From the NCBI RefSeq assembly GCF_029457495.1, contig NZ_CP120361.1:4850001-4914000 (forward strand): a stretch of 64,000 nt of DNA, read 5' to 3'. Below, piece after piece: positions 32,373 through 41,027 of this stretch; the first letter of the stretch is position 1, and the number at the start of each line of letters is the position of its first letter. A program made the position numbers and the translations under genes. The notes beneath the pieces are model-generated. The model was not told the DNA's origin. It saw only the letters and a program-made list of their open reading frames with translations, and searched no databases. Source of the stretch: Chelativorans sp. AA-79. GTDB lineage: Bacteria; Pseudomonadota; Alphaproteobacteria; Rhizobiales; Rhizobiaceae.

Positions 32373-33983
32373 TCAGGGCACCGAGATGGCCATGCCGTCG
32401 CGCTGCGGATCCGCCGCGCCCTTGGACACGCCATCCTCTATGCGAATGGCATGAAGCGCGGCGAAGGCATAGGTCTGCGGCGATCGTGCGACCTCGTAGC
32501 CTTCCGCAAGCAGGTCCGCCTCGACGGAACGCCGGACGCGGTTGCAGATGTCGATCGTGTCGGAGACACCCACGATGCGCGGTGCGGCGATCGCGTCGAG
32601 AACCGGCATGTCGAAATCGATCATGTTCATGATGCCCTGCGCCACCGTCGGTGCGATATAGCTGCCGCCGGGCGCGCCGATGACGATGTAGGGATCATCG
32701 CCGCGGAACACGACCGTGGGCGCCGCCGAACTCGCCCGCCGCTTGCCCGGCGCGATCGATCCGGCGTGGCCAGGCCGGGGATCGAAACGGCTCATGGTGC
32801 CGTTATACATGAATCCGAGGCCGTCCGTGATGGCGCCGGACGGACTGCCGAGGGTATGGGTGAGCGCCACGGCGTTGCCTTCCTTGTCGATCACCGAGAT
32901 ATGCGTGGTGTCGCGCTGGGAGAGATCGAGCCGTTCCACATGAGCGCGCTCGCCGCGGCGGATGCTTTCGGCATGGACGAGCGTGTTCTCCTTCGACAGC
33001 AGGCGTTCGACCGGCACCTCGACATAGGCGGGATCCCCCATATGGAGGTCTTTGTCCACGGTCATGCGCTTCATGGCCTCGAAAAGCGTGCGGACATGCT
33101 CCACGCTGCCATGCTTCATTTGGCCGATATCGAAATGCTGGAGGATCTGCAGCAGCTCCAGCATGAAGACGCCCGATGCCGGGGGCGGGCTGACGGCGAT
33201 GCGGTGGCCGCGATATTCCCCCCACACCGGCTCGGTCCGCGTGATGCTGTAGGCCGCAAGGTCCTCTTCGCCGATAAGGCCGCCATTCGCCTGGAAGTCG
33301 GCGGCGATCCGACTGCCGATCTCGCCCTTGTAGAAGATGTCAGAACCGCCGCTGCGGGCGATCCGCTCCAGCGTATCGCCAAGTTCGGGATTGCGCAGGA
33401 TATCGCCCACCCCCTTCACCTGCCCGTCCGGATGGAAGTAGACGCTCCGGCCCGTGCGCGAGTAACGCAGCTTGTCGACCGTGTTGACCTGTCCATCCCC
33501 GCTCTGGTCCTTCGTCCAGTACCAGTGCATGTGGGAGCGGACCATGAAACCGTTCCTGGCATAGGCGATTGCCGGAGCGATGACATCCGCCCAGTCGAAC
33601 GTGCCGAAGCTCTTCAGCGCCGCCTCGTAGCCCTTCAGAGAACCTGGCGTGCAGCAGGCGAGATAGCCGATCTCCGATATATTGTCCTTGAGGATGTAGC
33701 CGAAACCGTCCCGGCTCTGGCCGAGAAGCTTGTCCACCCACATGTCCGGCGTGGCCGCAAGCGGCGCAAGCGCGTAGAATTCGAGGATCTCATGATTGCC
33801 GCGTTTCGGCATGTAGACCTGCATGGAGCCGAAGCCTCCGATGCCGGCCATCTGAGGATCGACGACGCCCTGCACGAAGGCGCAGGTGATCGCCGCATCG
33901 ACGGCGTTGCCGCCGCGTTCGAGAACCTGGGCGCCCGCTTCGACGGCTTCGGGCTGGGGAGCGACAATGGTGGCGTTCTTCAT
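32373..33983 (-). CDS. gamma-glutamyltransferase family hydrolase
   Basis: Ntn-hydrolase of the gamma-glutamyltransferase family, 536 aa. Family members cleave gamma-glutamyl bonds or related amides and self-process into two subunits. The processing/nucleophile site is in QRDTTHISV, with Thr359 as the predicted new N-terminus, followed by DKEGNAVALTHTLGSPSGA. The entry GGNAVDAAITCAF and the substrate-loop region VGAPGGSYIAP-like IVIGAPGGSYIAP are present. There is no signal peptide, so it should act in the cytoplasm on imported substrate, unlike classical periplasmic GGT. Its ATG overlaps the hydrolase stop by 4 nt inside a peptide ABC operon. Confidence 0.9.
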   Translation of the reverse strand: MKNATIVAPQPEAVEAGAQVLERGGNAVDAAITCAFVQGVVDPQMAGIGGFGSMQVYMPKRGNHEILEFYALAPLAATPDMWVDKLLGQSRDGFGYILKDNISEIGYLACCTPGSLKGYEAALKSFGTFDWADVIAPAIAYARNGFMVRSHMHWYWTKDQSGDGQVNTVDKLRYSRTGRSVYFHPDGQVKGVGDILRNPELGDTLERIARSGGSDIFYKGEIGSRIAADFQANGGLIGEEDLAAYSITRTEPVWGEYRGHRIAVSPPPASGVFMLELLQILQHFDIGQMKHGSVEHVRTLFEAMKRMTVDKDLHMGDPAYVEVPVERLLSKENTLVHAESIRRGERAHVERLDLSQRDTTHISVIDKEGNAVALTHTLGSPSGAITDGLGFMYNGTMSRFDPRPGHAGSIAPGKRRASSAAPTVVFRGDDPYIVIGAPGGSYIAPTVAQGIMNMIDFDMPVLDAIAAPRIVGVSDTIDICNRVRRSVEADLLAEGYEVARSPQTYAFAALHAIRIEDGVSKGAADPQRDGMAISVP

Positions 33984-34831
33984 CGGGCGCGCATCTCGGC
34001 AAGGGTTTTCGTCAGGAAGGCTTTGACCTTGTGCAGGACCTTCATGCGGTCGTGCGACACGCCGGGCACCTCGTCAAAGGTGACGTTCACGCCCGCTTGC
34101 TCGAAGGAGCCTGCGAGGCTGGCGAGCCTTTCGGGCCGCGTGCGACCGGCATCGTTGGCCCCCTCCATCCAGTATCGCGAGCCCGGCTCGTGCGTGATCT
34201 CCCAGGTCTCCAGGTCGAGTGCGCCGACGACCATGTGCACGGGCACACGGGCAAGGGCGGCGGGATCGAAGGGCCGGCCGAACTTCTCCGCCACGTCTCG
34301 AATGCCCACCCACCAGTCGCGGGCGGGATCGAGCAGGGTGACCGAGCCCGGTGCGCCGATGCTCGCGGCCCACAGCCGCTCCGGGTGGAGGATGGCGAAG
34401 CGATGGGCGAAGTGCCCGCCGCCGGAAAAGCCGAAAATGGCGAATTTCGACCAGTCCTGCCCGTATTTCCGCGCCATCTCCTCGACCATCGAGAGCACGA
34501 CATGATCGTAGCGGATGTCGCCTTCGACCATGTATTTGTAGCCCGAGCGCTGCCCGTCCCCGCGCACATTGACCGGGAAGATGGGGCACAGGACCGCGCA
34601 ATCATTGTAGAGCCCGAACTCGGCGAAACCGTCACGGAACTCGATCGCGGAGGTGCGGCTGGTGCCGTGCACGGCGACGAGGAGGTCCACCTTCCTGCCT
34701 TCCATCACCGCCGGCGGCACATAGAGCAGCATATGGAAACGAGGATCGGCAGTGGCGGCGAAGATCGCCGTCTCGCCATAGTCATAGACCGCCTGCGCAC
34801 GGGCGATGGCGCCCGAACCAAGTTCGTGCAT
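33980..34831 (-). CDS. alpha/beta hydrolase
   Basis: Predicted cytoplasmic serine hydrolase, 283 aa, related to polyhydroxybutyrate-depolymerase or esterase-like alpha/beta hydrolases. The nucleophile elbow is GFSGGG with Ser136, preceded by LLVAVHGTSRTS (oxyanion strand). A candidate acid/His pair lies in the last quarter (DEVPGVSHD). There is no signal peptide. The ATG at 34831 is preferred because GGAG lies 6-7 nt upstream; the frame extends to 34873 without support. Position between the binding protein and the GGT-like enzyme suggests it processes the same imported compound, perhaps an ester or amide. Confidence 0.85.
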   Translation of the reverse strand: MHELGSGAIARAQAVYDYGETAIFAATADPRFHMLLYVPPAVMEGRKVDLLVAVHGTSRTSAIEFRDGFAEFGLYNDCAVLCPIFPVNVRGDGQRSGYKYMVEGDIRYDHVVLSMVEEMARKYGQDWSKFAIFGFSGGGHFAHRFAILHPERLWAASIGAPGSVTLLDPARDWWVGIRDVAEKFGRPFDPAALARVPVHMVVGALDLETWEITHEPGSRYWMEGANDAGRTRPERLASLAGSFEQAGVNVTFDEVPGVSHDRMKVLHKVKAFLTKTLAEMRAR

Positions 34832-34903
34832 TTTGTTCTCCTGGAGAGGCAATGAAAGGGTGCGGCCGATCACAGACCGGCCGCACTCCCGGGAAAAGAC
34901 CGG

Positions 34904-36490
34904 TCAGTCGGCCGGCTTTATCTCGTAGACAAGCGTATACTGATCGCCGCGCGGCTTCATCTGGATCTCCTTGCTCGCACCGAGCACCACGCTCTCATAG
35001 TGCATCGGAATGAGCAGGGTCTGGTTGAAAGTGAGCTCGGAGACCTTGCGCAGCAGCTCCTCGCGGGTCCCCTCATCAAGGGTGGCGGAAGCCTTGTCGA
35101 GAAGGCTGTTGATCTCGGGATCGTCGATCCCGCCGCCATTGTAGCGGCCGGTGCCCTTCTCCTCTTCGCGGGCCGCCACGAGGGCGATCGCCGGGTTGGA
35201 GACCTCGCCCGTGTTCACGCCCCAGGACCCGAGGAACAGGCTGAACTCGCCTTCCGAATAGCGGCCGGAATACATGGACCAGGGCATGACCTCGACCGCA
35301 GTCTCGATGCCGATGCGGGAGAGCATCTGGCCGACGGCCTGCAGAACGTCGCTGTCATTGGTGTAGCGCCCGGACGGCCCATGGATGGTCATGCGAAAAC
35401 CGTCCGGATAGCCGGCTTCCTCCAGAAGCTTCCTGGCGCCTTCGGGATCGTACTCCACCTTCTCGACGTTCTCGGAATGCCCGAAATAGTCTTCCGCGAC
35501 GAACTGGTGGGCGACCGTTCCGCTGCCCTGCATGATCCGCTCGACGATGGCCGGGCGGTTGATGGACATCAGGATGGCCTTGCGCACGCGCGCGTCCTTC
35601 AACGGGTTCCCGTCGAGGGGCGCCCCGTCCTTGCCGGAAATGAAAGGCGAATTGTCCCGCGAGAGATCCATGCCGAGATAGACGATGCGCGTGGACTGGC
35701 CGCGAATGACCTGCAGACTGTCTGAGCTCTCGACGCGCTCGCGCCCTTCCGCCGGCAGCTTCTCGATCACGTCGAGCTCGCCCGAAAGCAGGGAAGCGAG
35801 CCGCGCCCCGGCATCCGGGATCATGCGCAGCGTCACCTCGCTCCAGGCGGCGGGGCCGGCGAAATAATCGTCGTTGCGGGCGAGCACCAGGCGGTCGCCC
35901 GGCGTGTAGGAGACGAATTTGAAGGGGCCGGTGCCGACCGCCGCCGCCCCGCTGTCGAATGCCGCGACATCGTCTTCGGCGTGATCGGCGCTGATGATGC
36001 GGATCCGGCTCAGCGAATTGAGGATCAACGGATCGGGCACGGTTGTCTCAACCACGACCGTGTGCGGGTCGGGGGTGGTCACATCGGCGATGTTGCGGGT
36101 GTAGGCAGCGAAGGACTGGGTCGGCTTGTCACGGGCGCGCAGGAGCGACGCGATGACGTCCTCGGCGTCGAAATCGGTCCCGTCGTGGAACTTGACGTCC
36201 TCGCGCAGCTTGAATTCCCAATGGGTGTCGTCGATCGCGCGCCATTCGGTGGCGAGCTGCGGCAGGTTCTCCGCGTTGGGGCCGCGATTGATCAGACTGT
36301 CGAAGATGTGCCGGCTGGCAGCGTTGTTTGGCGAGTTGGAGTCTTCGTGAGGGTCCAGCGTGGTGAAGACCGACGCCATGCCCACCGCCAGGCTCTTCTC
36401 CTGGGCTGCGACCGCCGCGGGCGCCAGCGAGAATGCCGCAAAGGCAAAAAGGGCGGAGAAAGCCTGCCGCCGGCTCAGGGAAAACGTCAT
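34904..36490 (-). CDS. ABC transporter substrate-binding protein (SBP_bac_5 family)
   Basis: Periplasmic binding protein, 528 aa, of the dipeptide/oligopeptide family 5. It has a signal peptide (MTFSLSRRQAFSALFAFAAF, cleavage near AAAQE; twin-Arg-like SRRQAF suggests possible Tat export), then LAVGMASVFTTLDPHEDSN, WEFKLREDVKFHDGTDFDAE and the later TGPFKFVSYTPGDRLVLARN, all signature stretches of the family. It is the first gene of the operon, 212 nt from the divergent IclR gene, and would set the transporter's specificity. The ligand cannot be deduced. Confidence 0.95.
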   Translation of the reverse strand: MTFSLSRRQAFSALFAFAAFSLAPAAVAAQEKSLAVGMASVFTTLDPHEDSNSPNNAASRHIFDSLINRGPNAENLPQLATEWRAIDDTHWEFKLREDVKFHDGTDFDAEDVIASLLRARDKPTQSFAAYTRNIADVTTPDPHTVVVETTVPDPLILNSLSRIRIISADHAEDDVAAFDSGAAAVGTGPFKFVSYTPGDRLVLARNDDYFAGPAAWSEVTLRMIPDAGARLASLLSGELDVIEKLPAEGRERVESSDSLQVIRGQSTRIVYLGMDLSRDNSPFISGKDGAPLDGNPLKDARVRKAILMSINRPAIVERIMQGSGTVAHQFVAEDYFGHSENVEKVEYDPEGARKLLEEAGYPDGFRMTIHGPSGRYTNDSDVLQAVGQMLSRIGIETAVEVMPWSMYSGRYSEGEFSLFLGSWGVNTGEVSNPAIALVAAREEEKGTGRYNGGGIDDPEINSLLDKASATLDEGTREELLRKVSELTFNQTLLIPMHYESVVLGASKEIQMKPRGDQYTLVYEIKPAD

Positions 36491-36563
36491 CTGAATACCT
36501 CCTATTTGGGCCGGACCAACCCCCTGGCTATCCTTGTCCTTATGTCAGACTGCGTGTCCAGCG

Positions 36564-36576
36564 CGTCATAATGACG
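36564..36576. promoter_or_regulatory. 13-bp dyad in the iclR/ABC divergent promoter region
   Basis: Perfect palindrome CGTCAT-A-ATGACG in the 212-bp divergent spacer. It lies 20 nt from a possible minus-strand -35 (TTGACA, 36600-36595) and so could be an operator for the ABC operon. Confidence 0.35.
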
Positions 36577-36615
36577 TCACATGCGGACAAAGCTTGTCAA
36601 CGGATTTAAGCTAGT

Positions 36616-36632
36616 GTTTCTTTCAGAGAAAC
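36616..36632. promoter_or_regulatory. candidate IclR operator
   Basis: Dyad GTTTCT-N5-AGAAAC, close to the GTTTC-N-GAAAC form described for some IclR-family operators. It lies 71 nt upstream of the iclR-type gene and near the possible -35 of the divergent ABC operon. Confidence 0.4.
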
Positions 36633-36702
36633 GAGATTCTCCGCGCGCCGGCAACACTGCCGGAGGAGTGCGGCAAAGGACCTCTCGAACGAGGGAGCGG
36701 CG

Positions 36703-37482
36703 ATGCCAAAAAGCCAAAAAAGGTATATAATAGAATCTGTTGACAAGGCATTCCAAGTTCTGATGCTGGTTGCGAAATATCCCGGCACCGGGGTCTCTGA
36801 ACTGGCACGTAACACGGCCAGCAGCAAGACAACGATCTTCCGAATGTTACGCACACTGGAACATCATCAGATGGTGCGGCAGGCCAAGGACGGCACTTAT
36901 TGGCTGGGAAACGCCATGCTGGTGCTCAGCACGGCCGCTTCCTCGCAGATCGACCTGGTGAAGTTCGCCAGCCCCATTCTCGAGGAGTTGACGCTCAAGG
37001 TGAACGAAACCGTTCAGATGCGCGTGCGCGACAAGATGGAAGCCTTGTGCATTGCCAAATTCGAACCCTCGCGGGATCTCCGCGTGCACGCGGTGGTCGG
37101 CCGCCGGCGGCCGCTCTATGCCGGCTCCAGCAAGGTGCTTCTGGCCTATATGCCGGCAGAGGACCAGGACGAGATCATCGCCAGCAAGCGCCCTGCCCTC
37201 ACGCCCAGAACGATCACGGACGCCGGACGGCTGCGCCTGATGCTGCAAAGAATCAAGGAACAGGGTTATTGCATCAGCCGCGGCGAGGTGAGCGAGCAGC
37301 TCGTTTCCGTGTCCGTCCCGGTCTTCGCGGTCGACGGCTCGGTGGTCGCCGCCATCAACATCGCGGCTCCCGCCTTCCGCACGCAGGACACGGAGATCGT
37401 ACGGTTCACCAAGCTTCTGGCCGCCGCTGCAGGCCGCATCTCCGAGCGCCTCGGCTGGGAGCCCAGGACGCGGATCCGCTAG
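36703..37482 (+). CDS. IclR family transcriptional regulator
   Basis: DNA-binding regulator, 259 aa. The N-terminal winged helix (about residues 8-75) reads YIIESVDKAFQVLMLVAKYP then GVSELARNTASSKTTIFRML, and the C-terminal effector domain (about 85-255) has VGRRRPLYAGSSKVLLAYMP and GYCISRGEVSEQLVSVSVPV, all typical of IclR. It is divergent from the peptide ABC operon and most likely controls it in response to the transported compound or its product. Two dyads in the spacer could be its operators. Confidence 0.93.
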   Translation: MPKSQKRYIIESVDKAFQVLMLVAKYPGTGVSELARNTASSKTTIFRMLRTLEHHQMVRQAKDGTYWLGNAMLVLSTAASSQIDLVKFASPILEELTLKVNETVQMRVRDKMEALCIAKFEPSRDLRVHAVVGRRRPLYAGSSKVLLAYMPAEDQDEIIASKRPALTPRTITDAGRLRLMLQRIKEQGYCISRGEVSEQLVSVSVPVFAVDGSVVAAINIAAPAFRTQDTEIVRFTKLLAAAAGRISERLGWEPRTRIR

Positions 37483-37815
37483 GGAAAATTCCGGATGAGC
37501 GGACCGGCGGCACCTGGATACGCGATGTCAGCGCACGGCTTCGGGCAGTTCCGCGAGATGCGCAGCTTGCACCAGGCCGGCTCGGCAGCGGTTGCCGGCC
37601 GCCAGGGCGAGCAGGGCAAAACCCGTCGCCGCCGACCGTGCCCCGGCCGATGGCAACGGCCGCCAAGCTGTGCGGGAACTGCTCTGGCTCCTGGAGATGA
37701 ACTCAACCTTCCCCCTTGGCGTGGCGAACCGGGAGATCAGATTGCGGTGACCGTCTCGCTTAAGTAATGTGGACACCATACGTTCGGCGGACGCTCGATG
37801 GTCTGCAGGCGGGGA
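37483..37815. other. 333-bp spacer, no gene recognised
   Basis: This stretch separates the IclR gene from the end of the first TTT transporter set. Short frames on both strands have no recognisable domain. I see no clear terminator, repeat or mobile-element remnant. Confidence 0.5.
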
Positions 37816-38781
37816 CTATTCAACCCCCGCCTTTGCAGCCACCTGGGCCCACATGTCGACTTCCTTGGCAACCTGCGCACCGAGTTCCTGCGGCGTACTG
37901 CCGACGATCTCGCCCTGAGCCTCGACCGTCGCGACGACGCGTGGATTCTTCAGTGCCTCCAGGATCGCCGCGTTGAGCGTGCCGATGATGTCCTCCGGCG
38001 TGCCTGCGGGTGCGGCGAACGCGAACCAGGCCGCCAGTTCCAGATCCTCGACGTCCTGTTCCTTGAAGGTGGGAATGTCCTTGTTGAAGGCCTGCCTGTT
38101 GGCCGTGCCCACGGCGAGCGGTTTGACGTCGCCGCCATCAACCGCACCCTTCAGCCCGAGATAGGTGTCCATCATGAAGTCGATCTCGCCGGCGCGGGTG
38201 GCGGTAAGAACCGCCGAACTGCCGCCATAGGGTACATGCAGGAGATCGATACCGACTTGCTGCTTGAAGAGTTCGGCCGCGAGATGGGTCGAGGTGCCGG
38301 TGCCGGGAGAGCCATGGTTGAGCTCACCGGGATGCGCCTTGGCGTATTCGATAAAACCTTTGAGATCGTTGGCGGGAAGATTGTTGCTGATGGCGATCAC
38401 ATAGGGCGCACGGGCGGCAAGGGTGATCGGAGCAAAATCCGTGCGATAGTCGAAATCAAGGTCTGGCTGCGTGGTTGGATAGACAGAGACGGTGGCGGTG
38501 TGAAACAGCAGCGTGTAGCCGTCAGGGCCCGACCGCGCGACAAACTCCGCACCGACCGCGCCGCCGGCGCCCGGTCGGTTCTCGATGACCACCGGCTGAC
38601 CCAACGCCTCGCTCAGCGGCGCGGCGATCACGCGTGCCAGCGTGTCCGTCGCCCCGCCCGCCGTATAGGGCACGACCACGGTCACCGGTCGCGAGGGAAA
38701 GTCCTGGGCAGACCCTGCCCCGGCGAACATCGCCAAGACCCCGGCGGTCACGGCCGTTGTGATGAAATCGCGTCTATTCAT
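37816..38781 (-). CDS. Bug/TctC family tripartite tricarboxylate transporter binding protein 1
   Basis: Periplasmic solute-binding protein of the Bug/TctC family, 321 aa, which typically captures carboxylates or aromatic acids for a TctAB permease. It has a signal peptide (MNRRDFITTAVTAGVLAMFA, cleavage near GSAQ), then the diagnostic FPSRPVTVVVPYTAGGATDT and the NRPGAGGAVGAEFVA segment, and later HVPYGGSSAVLTATRAGEID. The ATG at 38781 has GGAGG upstream. It is the last gene of the tctB-tctA-tctC operon on the minus strand. A second family member lies at 44445-45425. Confidence 0.95.
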   Translation of the reverse strand: MNRRDFITTAVTAGVLAMFAGAGSAQDFPSRPVTVVVPYTAGGATDTLARVIAAPLSEALGQPVVIENRPGAGGAVGAEFVARSGPDGYTLLFHTATVSVYPTTQPDLDFDYRTDFAPITLAARAPYVIAISNNLPANDLKGFIEYAKAHPGELNHGSPGTGTSTHLAAELFKQQVGIDLLHVPYGGSSAVLTATRAGEIDFMMDTYLGLKGAVDGGDVKPLAVGTANRQAFNKDIPTFKEQDVEDLELAAWFAFAAPAGTPEDIIGTLNAAILEALKNPRVVATVEAQGEIVGSTPQELGAQVAKEVDMWAQVAAKAGVE

Positions 38782-38807
38782 GAGTTTTCCTCCCTTGATG
38801 GATGGCA

Positions 38808-40331
38808 TCAGCGCGCCGCCTTCGGACGCTTCTCTCTCTCGCGCCGAAGCGCGCCGGACACAGTCGGCCAGCACGACCAGGCGAGCGAAGCCAGAGACAG
38901 GATCATGCAGGCGGCGGTGATGGGACTGTCGATAAAGGTCGTCGGATCGCCCCGCGACAGGAGCAGGGCACGGCGCATGTTTTCCTCGATCATCGGGCCC
39001 AGGATGAAACCCAGGAGCAGCGGTGCTGCGGGAAAGCGCGCCAGCAGCATGAAGGTGCCGATCACCCCGAAGATCAGCATGATGAAGATGTCGAAGACGC
39101 TGTTGCGGATGGTGAAGACGCCGATGCAGATGAAGAACAGCATGGCGATGTAGAGCGCATCGTAAGGAATGCGCAGGATCTGAACGAAGAGTCCGATCAG
39201 CGGCAGGTTGAGCGCCAACAGGATCAGGTTCCCAACCCAGAAGCTGGCGATCAGGCCCCAGAAAAGCTGTGGCTGTTCGAGCACCAGCGTCGGCCCCGGC
39301 ACGATGCCGTGAAGGATCAGGGCCCCAAGCAGAACCGCCATGACCGAATCGCCGGGAATGCCGAGACTGAGCGTCGGAATGAAGGCCGATTGGACGGAAG
39401 CGTTGTTCGCCGCCTCCGGCGCGGCGATGCCCTGCACCACACCCGTTCCGAAACGCTCCGGATGCCGCGAGGCGCGTTTTTCGGCAGCATAGGCCATGAA
39501 GGATGCGATCGTGGGCCCTGCGCCCGGCAGGATTCCGCAGAGACAGCCGATCAGCATCCCGCGGATCGTGGACGGCGTGGCGTCCTTGACGTCTTGCCGC
39601 GTCGGCATGAGACTGCGATAGGTCACCTTGTCGATGGTGAACGGCTCGCCGGAGTGGCGCAGCAGATTGCTGAGGATTTCCGCGACGCCGAACAGGCCCA
39701 TCGCCAGCGCTACGATGCCGAGTCCGTCCGACAGTTCCAGAATATGGAAATTGAGCCGTTGGACGCCGGAATTGACGTCCATTCCCACCAGCCCGAGCAG
39801 CACGCCCAGCACCACCATCGCAAGACCCTTGAGGGCGGAGCCACGCGAGAGGGTGGAAGCAGCGATGAGGCCAAAGACGGCGATGGTGAAATATTCCGCC
39901 GCGCCGAATTGCAGGGCGAAGCGGGCTATGAAGGGCGCCAGGAAGATCAGCACCAGGATGGAGAACGAACCGCCAATGAAGGAGGTCAACGTGGTGACGG
40001 CCAGCGCCACGCCCGCGCGGCCGTTCTTGGCCATGGGATGGCCGTCGAGACAGGTCACTGCATTCGTGGAGGTACCGGGGATGTTGAGCAGGATGGACGC
40101 CGTCGATCCGCCATACTGCGCCCCGTAGAAGACGCCCGCCAGCATGATGATCGCGGTCGTGGGATCCATATAGAAGGTGATCGGCAGCAGCATCGAGATG
40201 GTGGAGAGCGCCCCGATGCCGGGCAGCAGCCCGATGACGGTGCCCAGCGTGACGCCGATGAAGCAGAACAGAAGATTCTCCGGCGCAAAGGCCACCGCGA
40301 AGCCGGACTGCATGTTGAGGAGAATATCCAT
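38808..40331 (-). CDS. tctA: tripartite tricarboxylate transporter permease TctA, copy 1
   Basis: Large membrane subunit of a TTT transporter, 507 aa, with about a dozen hydrophobic helices. The signature TctA region GVTLGTVIGLLPGIGALSTI and the later GTGVVQGIAAPEAANNASVQ and FIPTLSLGIPGDSVMAVLLG motifs are all present. It lies 18 nt after tctB and 26 nt before the binding-protein gene. It is clearly paralogous to the TctA at 51032-52543, with long near-identical blocks such as GALSTISMLLPITFY. Substrate unknown. Confidence 0.96.
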   Translation of the reverse strand: MDILLNMQSGFAVAFAPENLLFCFIGVTLGTVIGLLPGIGALSTISMLLPITFYMDPTTAIIMLAGVFYGAQYGGSTASILLNIPGTSTNAVTCLDGHPMAKNGRAGVALAVTTLTSFIGGSFSILVLIFLAPFIARFALQFGAAEYFTIAVFGLIAASTLSRGSALKGLAMVVLGVLLGLVGMDVNSGVQRLNFHILELSDGLGIVALAMGLFGVAEILSNLLRHSGEPFTIDKVTYRSLMPTRQDVKDATPSTIRGMLIGCLCGILPGAGPTIASFMAYAAEKRASRHPERFGTGVVQGIAAPEAANNASVQSAFIPTLSLGIPGDSVMAVLLGALILHGIVPGPTLVLEQPQLFWGLIASFWVGNLILLALNLPLIGLFVQILRIPYDALYIAMLFFICIGVFTIRNSVFDIFIMLIFGVIGTFMLLARFPAAPLLLGFILGPMIEENMRRALLLSRGDPTTFIDSPITAACMILSLASLAWSCWPTVSGALRREREKRPKAAR

Positions 40332-40349
40332 CGCGGGGCGGCCTCGCTG

Positions 40350-40799
40350 CTACCAGGCAAACGCTTCGACGGGCAGGCCGAGGCCTTCGATGAACAACGC
40401 CCAGCCCAGGATCGGCAGGGCGAGCGCGGTGATCGCCACCCGCTGAAGATTGGGGCTGGGATGGGCGAATGCCGCGATGGCGACGAGTGCGACCGTGGCC
40501 GGCACGAGCCCGAACGGCTCGACGAGTGCGCCCCAGGCCAGGATGCTGCCGAAGACGGAGCCGAACACACGAAGCCGAAGCCGCGTCGCTTCGCCTTCCA
40601 CGTCATCGGTAAACAGGAAGATGAGGATGCCGAGGACAGTGAGCAGCAGTCCGGCGATCAGCGGAAAGTAGCCCGGCCCCATCCGTGTAATCCCGCCGAT
40701 CGGATACGCCATGGATTGGACCACCACCAGCAGGCCGACGCCGGCCAGCAAAAGCCCGCCGACGATGTCGTAAGGACTTCTCGATCTGAAAATCGCCAT
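40350..40799 (-). CDS. tctB: tripartite tricarboxylate transporter subunit TctB, copy 1
   Basis: Small membrane subunit of the TTT transporter, 149 aa, with four predicted helices (for example IVGGLLLAGVGLLVVVQSMA and PLIAGLLLTVLGILIFLF). The YPIGGITRMGPGYFPLIAG motif is the usual TctB signature. It is the first gene of the minus-strand TTT operon. The promoter region, shared with the gene at 41028, contains a copy of the cluster dyad (40941-40957). Confidence 0.93.
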   Translation of the reverse strand: MAIFRSRSPYDIVGGLLLAGVGLLVVVQSMAYPIGGITRMGPGYFPLIAGLLLTVLGILIFLFTDDVEGEATRLRLRVFGSVFGSILAWGALVEPFGLVPATVALVAIAAFAHPSPNLQRVAITALALPILGWALFIEGLGLPVEAFAW

Positions 40800-40940
40800 G
40801 AAATCTCCTCACCCCGGCGCTGCGCCTTCCGTTAGGCCGAAAGCCGCCTGATGCCTAAAAAGCCACCCCTCCGCGCTGCGCGTGGGGGATTATTCGCAGC
40901 TTGATCCGATGCGATAAACGGACAAAACCCGACAACGATC

Positions 40941-40957
40941 TTTGCATGGCGTGAAAC
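40941..40957. promoter_or_regulatory. cluster dyad, site A
   Basis: TTTGCA-TGGCG-TGAAAC in the divergent spacer between tctB copy 1 and the CMD-like gene. It matches the TTTKCA-N5-TGAAAA pattern shared with four other sites in this cluster. Confidence 0.55.
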
Positions 40958-41027
40958 GCCGCTTTCCGTTTTGGCCCTCTCTTCGGACAACTTGCGGCTC
41001 TGCTAGACAGGGGCGGAGGAGACGCTC

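Noticed and set aside
38802..40835. 677-codon plus-strand frame opposite tctA copy 1.
   Set aside because: Antisense of a well-conserved membrane protein; the translation is Asp/Glu/Arg/His-rich with no domain character.
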